Below, in pieces: positions 1 to 5,267 of a stretch of DNA of 5,267 nucleotides. Origin of the DNA: an uncultured Tolumonas sp. GTDB lineage: Bacteria; Pseudomonadota; Gammaproteobacteria; Enterobacterales; Aeromonadaceae. The stretch lies in contig CAIZDF010000729.1 in NCBI GenBank assembly GCA_903931645.1, positions 1-5,267 on the forward strand. The letters are read 5' to 3'. The position numbers were made by a program, and so were the translations under genes. Every line of letters begins with the position of its first letter. Position 1 is the first letter of the stretch. The notes beneath the pieces are model-generated. The model saw nothing but the letters and a program-made list of their open reading frames with translations. It made no database searches and was not told the origin of the DNA.

Positions 1-426
1 GATCATGCGGAAGATTTTGACAATGATTTGACAGTGTTTGACTGGATGTATCAGTGGAAACAAGAGAACGATGACGAACAGGCTATTCGTAGCGTATTGG
101 GTCGTTTGTTGTTCAACCAAGACTACATTCGTAAGCATGTCAAAGTGCTGTCGGGTGGTGAAAAAGGCCGTATGTTGTTTGGTAAGCTGATGCTACAGAA
201 ACCTAATATTCTGGTGATGGATGAACCAACTAACCACTTGGATATGGAATCTATCGAATCACTAAACATGGCGCTTGAAATGTATCCGGGCACACTGATT
301 TTCGTATCGCACGACCGTGAGTTTGTAAGCTCACTGGCAAACCGTGTATTGGAAATCACCCCTGAGAAGATCATCGACTTCGGTGGTAACTACGAAGATT
401 ATCTGCGTAGTCAGGGTATCGAATAA
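1..426 (+). CDS. ybiT: ABC-F family ATPase YbiT, C-terminal part (5' end outside window)
   Basis: This is the last 141 codons of an ABC-F protein, a soluble class with two ATPase domains and no membrane segments; members act on ribosomes as translation factors. The frame is open from base 1, so the gene begins outside the window, and the TTG at 28 is internal. The visible part is the second ATPase domain from just before its signature motif. In window codon numbering it has the signature LSGGE (50-54), the Walker B run ILVMDEP with its catalytic glutamate (70-76), the NHLDMES D-loop that typifies ABC-F proteins, and the switch histidine in SHDRE (103-107). The ending [12 protein letters not shown] closely matches my memory of E. 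coli YbiT (about 530 residues), which separates it from EttA, Uup and YheS. The specific role of YbiT is poorly defined. Nothing visible is broken. The gene converges on rimO and ends 22 bp before a terminator. Confidence 0.93.
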   Translation, partial: DHAEDFDNDLTVFDWMYQWKQENDDEQAIRSVLGRLLFNQDYIRKHVKVLSGGEKGRMLFGKLMLQKPNILVMDEPTNHLDMESIESLNMALEMYPGTLIFVSHDREFVSSLANRVLEITPEKIIDFGGNYEDYLRSQGIE

Positions 427-448
427 TCAATTCTGAATATCAGATAGC

Positions 449-481
449 AAAAAGCCCATAGTGAATGCTACGGGCTTTTTT
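449..481. terminator. Bidirectional intrinsic terminator between ybiT and rimO
   Basis: AAAAAGCCC (449-457) pairs with GGGCTTTTT (472-480). After one mismatch three inner pairs (TAG/CTA) close a six-base loop. On the plus strand the GC stem is followed by six Ts, starting 22 bp after the ybiT stop. On the minus strand the mirrored A-run becomes a U-tract, so the same hairpin can end transcripts leaving rimO. One shared terminator fits two convergent genes. Confidence 0.85.
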
Positions 482-506
482 ATGCTGAATATAAAAGAAG
501 AAGATG

Positions 507-600
507 ACGGGGAACATGTTCACTGACCCGCTGCGCCAAGGATGGCGCAGCGGAGCCCCCATGGATAGGTTTACGGCGTGTCAGTGGAGATGTTTCCCGT
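507..600. repeat. Self-complementary intergenic element, predicted three-way junction
   Basis: The two ends (507-527 and 580-600) pair over 21 positions with 20 pairs, two of them G-U, and a single G-G mismatch (518/589). Nested directly inside is a perfect 10-bp GC-rich hairpin, CCGCTGCGCC (528-537) with GGCGCAGCGG (544-553), around the loop AAGGAT. The remaining segment 554-579 contains CCCCCATGGATAGG and can form a short GCC/GGC helix (555-557 with 575-577). There is no U-tract, so it is not a classic terminator. The core 'GAGCCCCCATGGAT..GTTTACGGCGTGTC' resembles short palindromic intergenic sequences I recall recurring in gammaproteobacterial genomes. Only one copy is in this window, so the repeat label is an inference. 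Its position just past the rimO stop suggests a folded RNA 3' end or an inserted miniature element. Confidence 0.6.
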
Positions 601-614
601 TGTTCGAGGTAATT

Positions 615-1946
615 CTAGCGAACTACCGTTCCCCACAAATCATATTCATCAGAGTTTTCGATTGTCACTTTAACGATATCACCTGGTTTCAGCGTGGTTT
701 CACCGTTTAAGTAAACTACACCATCAATTTCCGGAGCATCAGCGAAGCTGCGGCCAATTGCACCCTCTTCATCAACTTCATCGACGATCACATCCAACTG
801 ACGACCCGCTTTGGCAGCCAGACGACGGGCAGAAATTTTCTGCTGTAGTTCCATGAAGCGATGGAAGCGCTCTTCCTGAATCTCTTCTGGAATTGGATCT
901 GGTAATTCGTTGGCTTTCGCACCATCGACTGGGCTGTATTTGAAGCAACCGACACGATCTAACTCTGCTTTTTCTAAGAAATCGAGCAGCATCTGGAAGT
1001 CTTCTTCGGTTTCACCCGGGAAGCCGACAATGAAGGTGGAACGCAGCGTCAGGTCAGGGCAAATCCGACGCCATTCCTGAATACGTTCCAATGTGCGCTC
1101 AATCGCGCCCGGACGTTTCATCAGTTTCAGAATACGTGGGCTGGCGTGTTGCAGCGGAATATCCAGATACGGCAGGATCTTACCTTCTGCCATCAATGGG
1201 ATCACATCATCCACATGCGGGTAAGGGTAAACGTAGTGCAGACGCACCCACATACCCATTTTCGATAACTCTTCACACAGACCCAGCATGCTGGTTTTTA
1301 CTGGCGAGCCTTCGTAGAAGCCAGTGCGGTGTTTCAAATCAGCACCGTAGGCGGAGGTGTCTTGTGAAATCACCAGAATCTCTTTTACGCCAGCATTTTT
1401 CAGGCGTTTTGCTTCACCCAGCACATCACCAATCGCTCGGCTGTCGAGATCGCCACGCATAGAAGGAATGATGCAGAAAGTGCAGCGGTGGTTACAGCCT
1501 TCAGAGATTTTCAGATAGGCGTAATGCTTCGGTGTCAGCTTAACACCTTGTTCTGGCACTAAGCTCAGGAATGGGTTGTGCTCTGGTTTTGCTGCATATT
1601 TATGAACATGGCTTAACACCTGCTCATACGCATGCGGGCCGGAAATCTCCAGCACTTTTGGGTGCACTTCGCGGATCTGATCTTCTTTTGCACCCAGACA
1701 ACCGGTGACGATCACCTTGCCGTTTTCCTGCAACGCTTCGCCAATCACTTCCAGTGATTCTTGCACTGCGCTGTCGATGAAACCACAGGTGTTCACAATC
1801 ACTAATTCGGCATTGTCGTAGTTATTCACCACGTCATAACCTTCAGTGCGTAACTGGGTCAGAATGCGTTCGGCATCGACCAGATTTTTGGGGCAACCCA
1901 AGCTAACTACACCAATCCTAGGTGCCACATGTTTTTTACTATTCAT
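615..1946 (-). CDS. rimO: Ribosomal protein S12 methylthiotransferase RimO
   Basis: A radical-SAM enzyme with two iron-sulfur clusters that adds a methylthio group to the conserved aspartate of ribosomal protein uS12. Numbered from the upstream TTG (1955), an N-terminal UPF0004 domain supplies the first cluster cysteines C21 (GCPKN), C57 (NTCGF) and C86 (GCLGAK). The radical-SAM core has CxxxCxxC at C154, C158 and C161 inside [10 protein letters not shown], plus PYLDIPLQH and [15 protein letters not shown]-terminal TRAM domain (about 378-445) ends in EYDLWG. From memory the match to E. coli RimO (441 residues) is high along its whole length, and these motifs distinguish it from MiaB. I chose ATG 1946 (443 residues), which fits the family length. 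The TTG three codons upstream is possible, because the only Shine-Dalgarno-like bases (GAG) lie six bases before it. No convincing -35/-10 pair was found upstream. The gene is not functionally related to the cluster upstream of it. Confidence 0.95.
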   Translation of the reverse strand: MNSKKHVAPRIGVVSLGCPKNLVDAERILTQLRTEGYDVVNNYDNAELVIVNTCGFIDSAVQESLEVIGEALQENGKVIVTGCLGAKEDQIREVHPKVLEISGPHAYEQVLSHVHKYAAKPEHNPFLSLVPEQGVKLTPKHYAYLKISEGCNHRCTFCIIPSMRGDLDSRAIGDVLGEAKRLKNAGVKEILVISQDTSAYGADLKHRTGFYEGSPVKTSMLGLCEELSKMGMWVRLHYVYPYPHVDDVIPLMAEGKILPYLDIPLQHASPRILKLMKRPGAIERTLERIQEWRRICPDLTLRSTFIVGFPGETEEDFQMLLDFLEKAELDRVGCFKYSPVDGAKANELPDPIPEEIQEERFHRFMELQQKISARRLAAKAGRQLDVIVDEVDEEGAIGRSFADAPEIDGVVYLNGETTLKPGDIVKVTIENSDEYDLWGTVVR

Positions 1947-2102
1947 AGTGTTCAAATATTGCTCAATTTCTGCTGTTGAGAAAACCGGCGCATGATAGCT
2001 TTTTAGACAGGGGAATACATCACTTAATTGTTGTCAGAAAGTAAAAAGTAGGCTGGATTTTCTAGAAGCTCTGATTGAAATTCAGATAGCTGGTAGTGCA
2101 AA

Positions 2103-2136
2103 CCAGACAAGTTTGTATGATCAGTAGCTTGTCTGG
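2103..2136 (-). terminator. Hairpin after the deiminase gene, possible weak terminator
   Basis: CCAGACAAG (2103-2111) and CTTGTCTGG (2128-2136) form a perfect 9-bp stem, with two further possible pairs inside around a loop that contains TGATCA. It begins 12 bp beyond the deiminase stop on the minus strand. Only three Ts follow in that direction, so termination may be incomplete and some readthrough into rimO is possible. A second, bulged hairpin (2067-2091) lies just beyond it. Confidence 0.45.
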
Positions 2137-2148
2137 ATTTATACCTGT

Positions 2149-3051
2149 TTAGTCGCGATGTAGTGGCTGGCACATGCAGTGTACGCCGCCGCCACCTTTG
2201 GTGATCATATTGATATCCGGGTCAAAAACAGTGAGTCCGTGTGCAAGGCATTGTGCTTTCAGCGTTTTACTTTCTGCTGGTAGCAACACACGATCATTAC
2301 CCAACGAGACGATATTACAACCCAGTTCCATCGCATCTTTATAGGGTACATCGATGAAATCGATATTTTTTTGCTTCAACCAAGTGAGCACATTATCGGG
2401 CAATACAGCAGAACAGACTGCGGCTAGCTTATCGGCCACCATGACACATTGCACATCCATATGCAGGAAGTGTGGATCAAACCGACCAATTTTAAATTCC
2501 CAACCCTCTTTTTCAAACCAGCCCTTAACCTGTTCGGCTCCCGCGAGACTGGTGCGTTCACCAGAACAACCGCACAGCACGGCACCGGGCTCAATCAACA
2601 TAAAATCGCCGCCTTCAAAGGTGCCAGCACTGACTACATCAAAAATGGGGATCTCTTTTTCGCGATAAAAATTCAGCACCGAAATCCATTCAGCCCGACG
2701 CCAGGGGCTATACATCTGGCTGATAATCGGCCCCCAAGGGGTCATTACCGATGAATCACGGGCATAAATCGAGTAGGGCTGATCAGCTTGCGCCGGAAGA
2801 ATGTGCACATTCACATCAGCTTGGCGATAGACATCAAGCATCTCTTGATATTGCGCTTTAGCAACAGCAGCATCAAATTGCACGCCATCGCGCAGATGAC
2901 GGCGTGAGGTGGCATTGCCGTCGCGCCATGAAAAATGCTCAATCGAGCCGACTAATACCTCGCGTAATACGCCAGTTTCTGAGTTTATTCCCCACTCTTT
3001 AAGCGTTGGTGTTCCACCATTTATCTGTCTTGATTGCAAAAATCCGTTCAT
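2149..3051 (-). CDS. Arginine deiminase/DDAH/amidinotransferase-fold guanidino hydrolase
   Basis: A 300-residue cytoplasmic protein of the guanidino-group-modifying superfamily, which attacks a guanidinium carbon through a cysteine thiolate. Visible elements are ARDSS with the guanidinium-binding aspartate (D99), FEGGD (E146-D149), a GERTS segment like that of arginine deiminases (164-168), HMD with the probable catalytic histidine H197, the GCNIVSLG segment (244-251), and the C-terminal GGGGVHCMCQPL. C292 is the likely nucleophile by position; C294 is nearby. The length suits DDAH-type hydrolases and is shorter than typical arginine deiminases (about 400 residues). Substrate is unknown: candidates include methylated arginines, free arginine and short guanidino acids. 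Transfer chemistry (amidinotransferase) cannot be excluded. The ATG start has a good AAGGA site six bases upstream. It lies 9 bp downstream of the M20 amidase gene, almost certainly in one transcript, which suggests that its ureido product may feed that enzyme. Confidence 0.85.
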   Translation of the reverse strand: MNGFLQSRQINGGTPTLKEWGINSETGVLREVLVGSIEHFSWRDGNATSRRHLRDGVQFDAAVAKAQYQEMLDVYRQADVNVHILPAQADQPYSIYARDSSVMTPWGPIISQMYSPWRRAEWISVLNFYREKEIPIFDVVSAGTFEGGDFMLIEPGAVLCGCSGERTSLAGAEQVKGWFEKEGWEFKIGRFDPHFLHMDVQCVMVADKLAAVCSAVLPDNVLTWLKQKNIDFIDVPYKDAMELGCNIVSLGNDRVLLPAESKTLKAQCLAHGLTVFDPDINMITKGGGGVHCMCQPLHRD

Positions 3052-3057
3052 AAAACA

Positions 3058-3062
3058 TCCTT
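3058..3062 (-). promoter_or_regulatory. Ribosome binding site overlapping the upstream stop codon
   Basis: On the minus strand the M20 gene's TAA runs straight into GGATG, so AAGGA shares two bases with the stop codon and lies six bases before the deiminase ATG. This arrangement favours translational coupling and supports the 3051 start. Confidence 0.75.
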
Positions 3063-4305
3063 ATTGATAAGTCGATGCAGCGGTTAAATTGAGTAGTGCG
3101 TGCAGTAATACATTCGCGCCGGCGGTCATTTGCTCAGGCGAGGCATATTCGGCTTCGTTGTGAGAGACACCGTTGCGGCAGGGGATGAAAATCATGCCCA
3201 CAGGGGCAACACGTGAAAGATAAACTGAGTCATGCCCAGCCCCCGACACCATCGAAAGTGTGCGATAGTTGAGTTGCTGGCTTGCGTTCTCAATGGCTTC
3301 GATGCATTGCGTATTAAAATGCACCGCGGGCGAGCGCCAGACAGGCGAGACATCAATGGCGACATCGCCAGTTAGCTGCTGGCAGAGGGCATAAAAATCA
3401 GTCGTCATTGCCTCTAATTGCAATTGATCTGGGTGGCGTAAATCGACAGAAAACATCAGTTTGGAAGGCACTGTGTTTCTTGCGCTAGGCAAGGCTTTGA
3501 TATCCCCAATTGTTAAGCGAGCATGCTCTCCGTAGCGATCGGCGAGCGCATAGAGCTGATTGAGTAGTGTGGCGCCAACTAATACCGGATCACGTCGCAT
3601 CGCCATCGGTGTTGGCCCGGCATGCGTGGTTTCGCCGGTGACGGTGACATCAAACCAGTTCATTCCTTGCACTCCTGTTACGACGCCGATCTGCAACTCT
3701 TGCGATTCCAATATGGGCCCTTGCTCGATGTGCAGTTCTAGTGCAGCAAAAATAGGGAAGGGTTGGCAGGGTGTTTCGCCCAATTGCTGCGAGGAGATCA
3801 ACGCGTCATAAACAGTAACACCCGATTTATCGCGAGATTGATAGATATCGGTTTGTTCCAGTGCACCACAAAAAACACCAGAACCCATCATGGCAGGCGC
3901 AAAACGAGCACCCTCTTCGTTGGTCCAAACGGCAATTTCCAGCGGATGCTGTGTGGCGATATTGGCATCGTGCAGTGTTGCGATGACTTCCAGTGCGGCC
4001 AATACACCATAAACACCATCAAAATGACCGCCCGTTGGCTGGGTGTCGAGATGTGAACTCATCAAAATAGGGGGAAGTGAATTATCGGAACCAGACCAAC
4101 GGATGAACAAATTTCCCATCGTATCTCGACGCGCTGCGCCACCCAGTTCATGGCACCAATCGAGAAAAAGTTGTCGCCCGCGTTGGTCTTCTTCGGTCAA
4201 GGCTTGACGGTTACTACCGCCTTTTGTCGTCATTCCGATATCGGCCATTGCAGCGATATATTGCACTAAGCGAGTCTGGTTAATACCTAATTGCGATAAT
4301 TTCAT
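3061..4305 (-). CDS. M20 family Zn-dependent amidase (N-carbamoyl-amino-acid hydrolase/allantoate amidohydrolase type)
   Basis: A 414-residue cytoplasmic metallohydrolase of the M20 branch that includes N-carbamoyl-L-amino-acid hydrolase, allantoate amidohydrolase (AllC) and beta-ureidopropionase. These remove a carbamoyl group from a ureido acid, giving the amine, CO2 and ammonia. All expected dimetal elements are seen: H85 in SHLDT, D96 in HFDG, E130-E131 in NEEG (catalytic base and ligand), H192 in ELHIEQG and H382 in VSHNEAEY. Family substrate-contact positions are also present: H228 in THAGPTPM, N277 in ARNTVP, R290 in DLRHPD, and GAGHD (355-359). The length fits the family (about 410). 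The ATG start has a weak GAG six bases upstream. Sequence alone does not separate carbamoylase from allantoate amidohydrolase. No other allantoin genes are seen, and the coupled deiminase-type gene just downstream favours a ureido acid made from a guanidino compound. It follows the LuxR-type gene by 89 bp. Confidence 0.88.
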   Translation of the reverse strand: MKLSQLGINQTRLVQYIAAMADIGMTTKGGSNRQALTEEDQRGRQLFLDWCHELGGAARRDTMGNLFIRWSGSDNSLPPILMSSHLDTQPTGGHFDGVYGVLAALEVIATLHDANIATQHPLEIAVWTNEEGARFAPAMMGSGVFCGALEQTDIYQSRDKSGVTVYDALISSQQLGETPCQPFPIFAALELHIEQGPILESQELQIGVVTGVQGMNWFDVTVTGETTHAGPTPMAMRRDPVLVGATLLNQLYALADRYGEHARLTIGDIKALPSARNTVPSKLMFSVDLRHPDQLQLEAMTTDFYALCQQLTGDVAIDVSPVWRSPAVHFNTQCIEAIENASQQLNYRTLSMVSGAGHDSVYLSRVAPVGMIFIPCRNGVSHNEAEYASPEQMTAGANVLLHALLNLTAASTYQ

Positions 4306-4331
4306 GATGCGCTCATCGTGGGGATCATGAC

Positions 4332-4361
4332 GTTATGCTAGCTAACCGACGGCGTTGTCGG
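4332..4361 (-). promoter_or_regulatory. Candidate promoter for the amidase-deiminase pair
   Basis: On the minus strand CCGACA (4356-4361) as -35 and CATAAC (4332-4337) as -10 are 18 bp apart, each matching four of six consensus bases, and would start RNA about 20-25 bases before the amidase ATG. The -35 lies within an inverted repeat, ACCGAC/GTCGGT (4345-4350 and 4357-4362), and the -10 within the near-palindrome GTTAGCTAGCATAAC (4332-4346). These are possible operator positions for the adjacent regulator. The weak hexamers would suit an activator-dependent promoter. This is a visual match only. Confidence 0.3.
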
Positions 4362-4394
4362 TATCACCCTCTTGAGGTAGACAGGCGGAGTTAA

Positions 4395-5213
4395 TCAAGC
4401 GGGAATATCGCTTAAAATCTCTTCAAACAGCTGAGATAACAGCTCTTTCTGCGATTCCACTTCGAGTTTCGCATAGATATTTTTACGATGAACGCGCTCG
4501 GTTTCGGGGGAAATGGCTAACACCTGAGCAGCCTCTTTACTTGAATAACCGCGGATGAGCAGTTGCATCACATCTTGTTCACGACTTGTTAATTTGTCTT
4601 GGCCATAATTGAGTAGTCGTTGTTTTAACGCAGCATGCGACGTGGGGTGGGGATGGCGTTCGGCATGACGTCGCTGATCATCGAGTTGTACAGCGGCTTG
4701 TAAAATGGGCGATAGTGCTTTGAGTTTGTCTAATACGCGTTTATTAAATTTAGCTAAGGTCTGTGTGCGCCCTAACGAGAGCAGATAACTGAAATTGTCA
4801 CGGCCCTGCACCACAAAACAGACCTCATCGATCAGTCGGGAAGGGCGGAAGTAGTTGTCATAATAGGCGCTATCGTAAAAACCATCGGGTGCGATCTCGT
4901 CTAACGAGACAAAGCCATCTTTCCCCTGCATGCAATAGTCGTAAAAAGGGCTCAACAGATAAGCGCCTTGAATATAGCGTTCCCACACGGCCAGATCCGT
5001 ATTAGCAAAAGAGGAACTCAGCACCTGCGGGGCGGAACTGGGGTGATAAATCAACATCACGTAGTCGTCAAAACTGGCGGCACTGCGTAATAAATAGGTC
5101 AGTTTATCAATAAAATTTGGTTGCCCAACGGCAAGAATTAAATCAGCAACCCCATGAATGAGGGAGTGATCGTTTAACGAGTTACGCGTGCTCATTGGCG
5201 ATAGAGAAACCAC
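4395..5213 (-). CDS. LuxR/GerE-type transcriptional regulator with uncharacterised N-terminal domain
   Basis: A predicted cytoplasmic DNA-binding regulator of 272 residues from GTG 5213. Numbering below counts from the in-frame TTG at 5264. The C-terminus is a standard LuxR/GerE helix-turn-helix (about 225-285): LTSREQDV, a glycine at 239, SSKEAAQVLAIS, and the recognition-helix region ETERVHRKNIYAKL. The N-terminal 200 residues are not a response-regulator receiver, and I see none of the spaced W/Y/D/P/W pattern of acyl-homoserine-lactone binding domains. It is rich in aromatics, with segments such as AYLLSPFYDY (101-110) and APDGFYDSAYYDNYF (125-139). I recall similar uncharacterised regulators in other Proteobacteria, without a known ligand. 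The GTG start is chosen because GGAG lies exactly six bases upstream; ATG 5195 has no such site. The gene runs in the same direction as the two enzymes and probably senses their substrate or product (inference). Confidence 0.85.
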   Translation of the reverse strand: MVSLSPMSTRNSLNDHSLIHGVADLILAVGQPNFIDKLTYLLRSAASFDDYVMLIYHPSSAPQVLSSSFANTDLAVWERYIQGAYLLSPFYDYCMQGKDGFVSLDEIAPDGFYDSAYYDNYFRPSRLIDEVCFVVQGRDNFSYLLSLGRTQTLAKFNKRVLDKLKALSPILQAAVQLDDQRRHAERHPHPTSHAALKQRLLNYGQDKLTSREQDVMQLLIRGYSSKEAAQVLAISPETERVHRKNIYAKLEVESQKELLSQLFEEILSDIPA

Positions 5214-5219
5214 TGATGA

Positions 5220-5223
5220 CTCC
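5220..5223 (-). promoter_or_regulatory. Ribosome binding site that decides the LuxR-type gene's start
   Basis: GGAG on the minus strand is six bases before GTG 5213 and 24 bases before ATG 5195. The spacing fits the GTG and not the ATG. No similar site can be assessed for the TTG at 5264, since only three bases precede it in the window. Confidence 0.6.
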
Positions 5224-5232
5224 AGATAAGAC

Positions 5233-5264
5233 AGTATATAGCGGATATCGCAATGAGTGGGCAA
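5233..5264 (-). promoter_or_regulatory. Candidate promoter of the LuxR-type gene
   Basis: On the minus strand TATACT (5233-5238) matches the -10 consensus at five of six bases, or TATATA starting two bases earlier at four of six. TTGCCC (5259-5264) is a four-of-six -35, 18 bp from TATATA or 20 bp from TATACT. It would place the RNA start just ahead of the GGAG site, giving a very short leader. The window ends here, so other promoters upstream cannot be judged. Confidence 0.3.
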
Positions 5265-5267
5265 TCA

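Noticed and set aside
507..600. Reading the palindromic element as an insertion sequence or transposon end
   Set aside because: There is no transposase and no clear target-site duplication at its borders; at 94 bp it could at most be a non-autonomous miniature element.
504..710. A 68-codon plus-strand open frame after ybiT
   Set aside because: It crosses the self-pairing element and runs antisense into the rimO 3' end. It has no family resemblance, and its composition follows the palindrome.
1091..1462. A 123-codon open frame antisense to rimO
   Set aside because: It lies wholly within the well-supported rimO coding sequence and has no recognisable motif; it is a mirror frame.
1992..1997. 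TATCAT on the minus strand as a rimO -10 box
   Set aside because: It matches five of six bases but no acceptable -35 lies 15-18 bp upstream, so it is not listed as a promoter.
2354..2754. Two overlapping plus-strand open frames antisense to the deiminase gene
   Set aside because: Both lie inside a gene with intact catalytic motifs and their translations are low-complexity with no domain.
3560..4056. Two plus-strand open frames antisense to the M20 gene
   Set aside because: They mirror conserved coding sequence and have no domain or supporting context.
4302..4316. A four-codon minus-strand upstream frame (ATG AGC GCA TCA TGA) overlapping the amidase ATG
   Set aside because: The ATGA overlap could couple translation, but the mini-frame has no ribosome site of its own and such short frames are common by chance.
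4395..5213. Calling the regulator a quorum-sensing LuxR receptor
   Set aside because: Only the DNA-binding domain is LuxR-like. No AHL-binding signature or neighbouring luxI-type synthase is visible.

Overview
The window looks like a chromosomal segment from a gammaproteobacterium, probably near the Aeromonadales/Enterobacterales/Vibrionales. That placement rests on recalled similarity of the YbiT tail and RimO to their Escherichia coli relatives and was not searched. Two conserved housekeeping genes (ybiT, rimO) sit beside what appears to be an accessory catabolic cluster.

Layout. Positions 1-426 (+) hold the 3' end of an ABC-F ATPase gene (ybiT). It converges on rimO (615-1946, -), the ribosomal protein S12 methylthiotransferase. 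The 188-bp gap between them carries a bidirectional intrinsic terminator (449-481) and a striking 94-nt element (507-600) that folds almost completely onto itself as a branched stem. Positions 1947-2148 separate rimO from the cluster and include a hairpin (2103-2136) just past the cluster's last stop codon.

The cluster is entirely on the minus strand, in transcription order: a LuxR/GerE-type regulator with an uncharacterised N-terminal domain (4395-5213), an M20-family amidase of the N-carbamoyl-amino-acid hydrolase/allantoate amidohydrolase type (3061-4305), and an arginine deiminase/DDAH/amidinotransferase-fold enzyme (2149-3051). The two enzyme genes are 9 bp apart, and the second gene's ribosome binding site overlaps the first gene's stop codon. 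Both enzymes keep their recognisable catalytic residues.

Inferred logic. A guanidine-modifying hydrolase turns a guanidino group into a ureido group, and an M20 carbamoylase removes the carbamoyl group of a ureido acid. Encoded as a coupled pair they could convert a guanidino acid to a ureido acid and then to a free amino acid plus ammonia and CO2, under control of the adjacent regulator. The substrate cannot be read from the sequence. No transporter is visible, but the window ends directly upstream of the regulator. No RNA genes, CRISPR array, insertion sequence or phage genes were seen.
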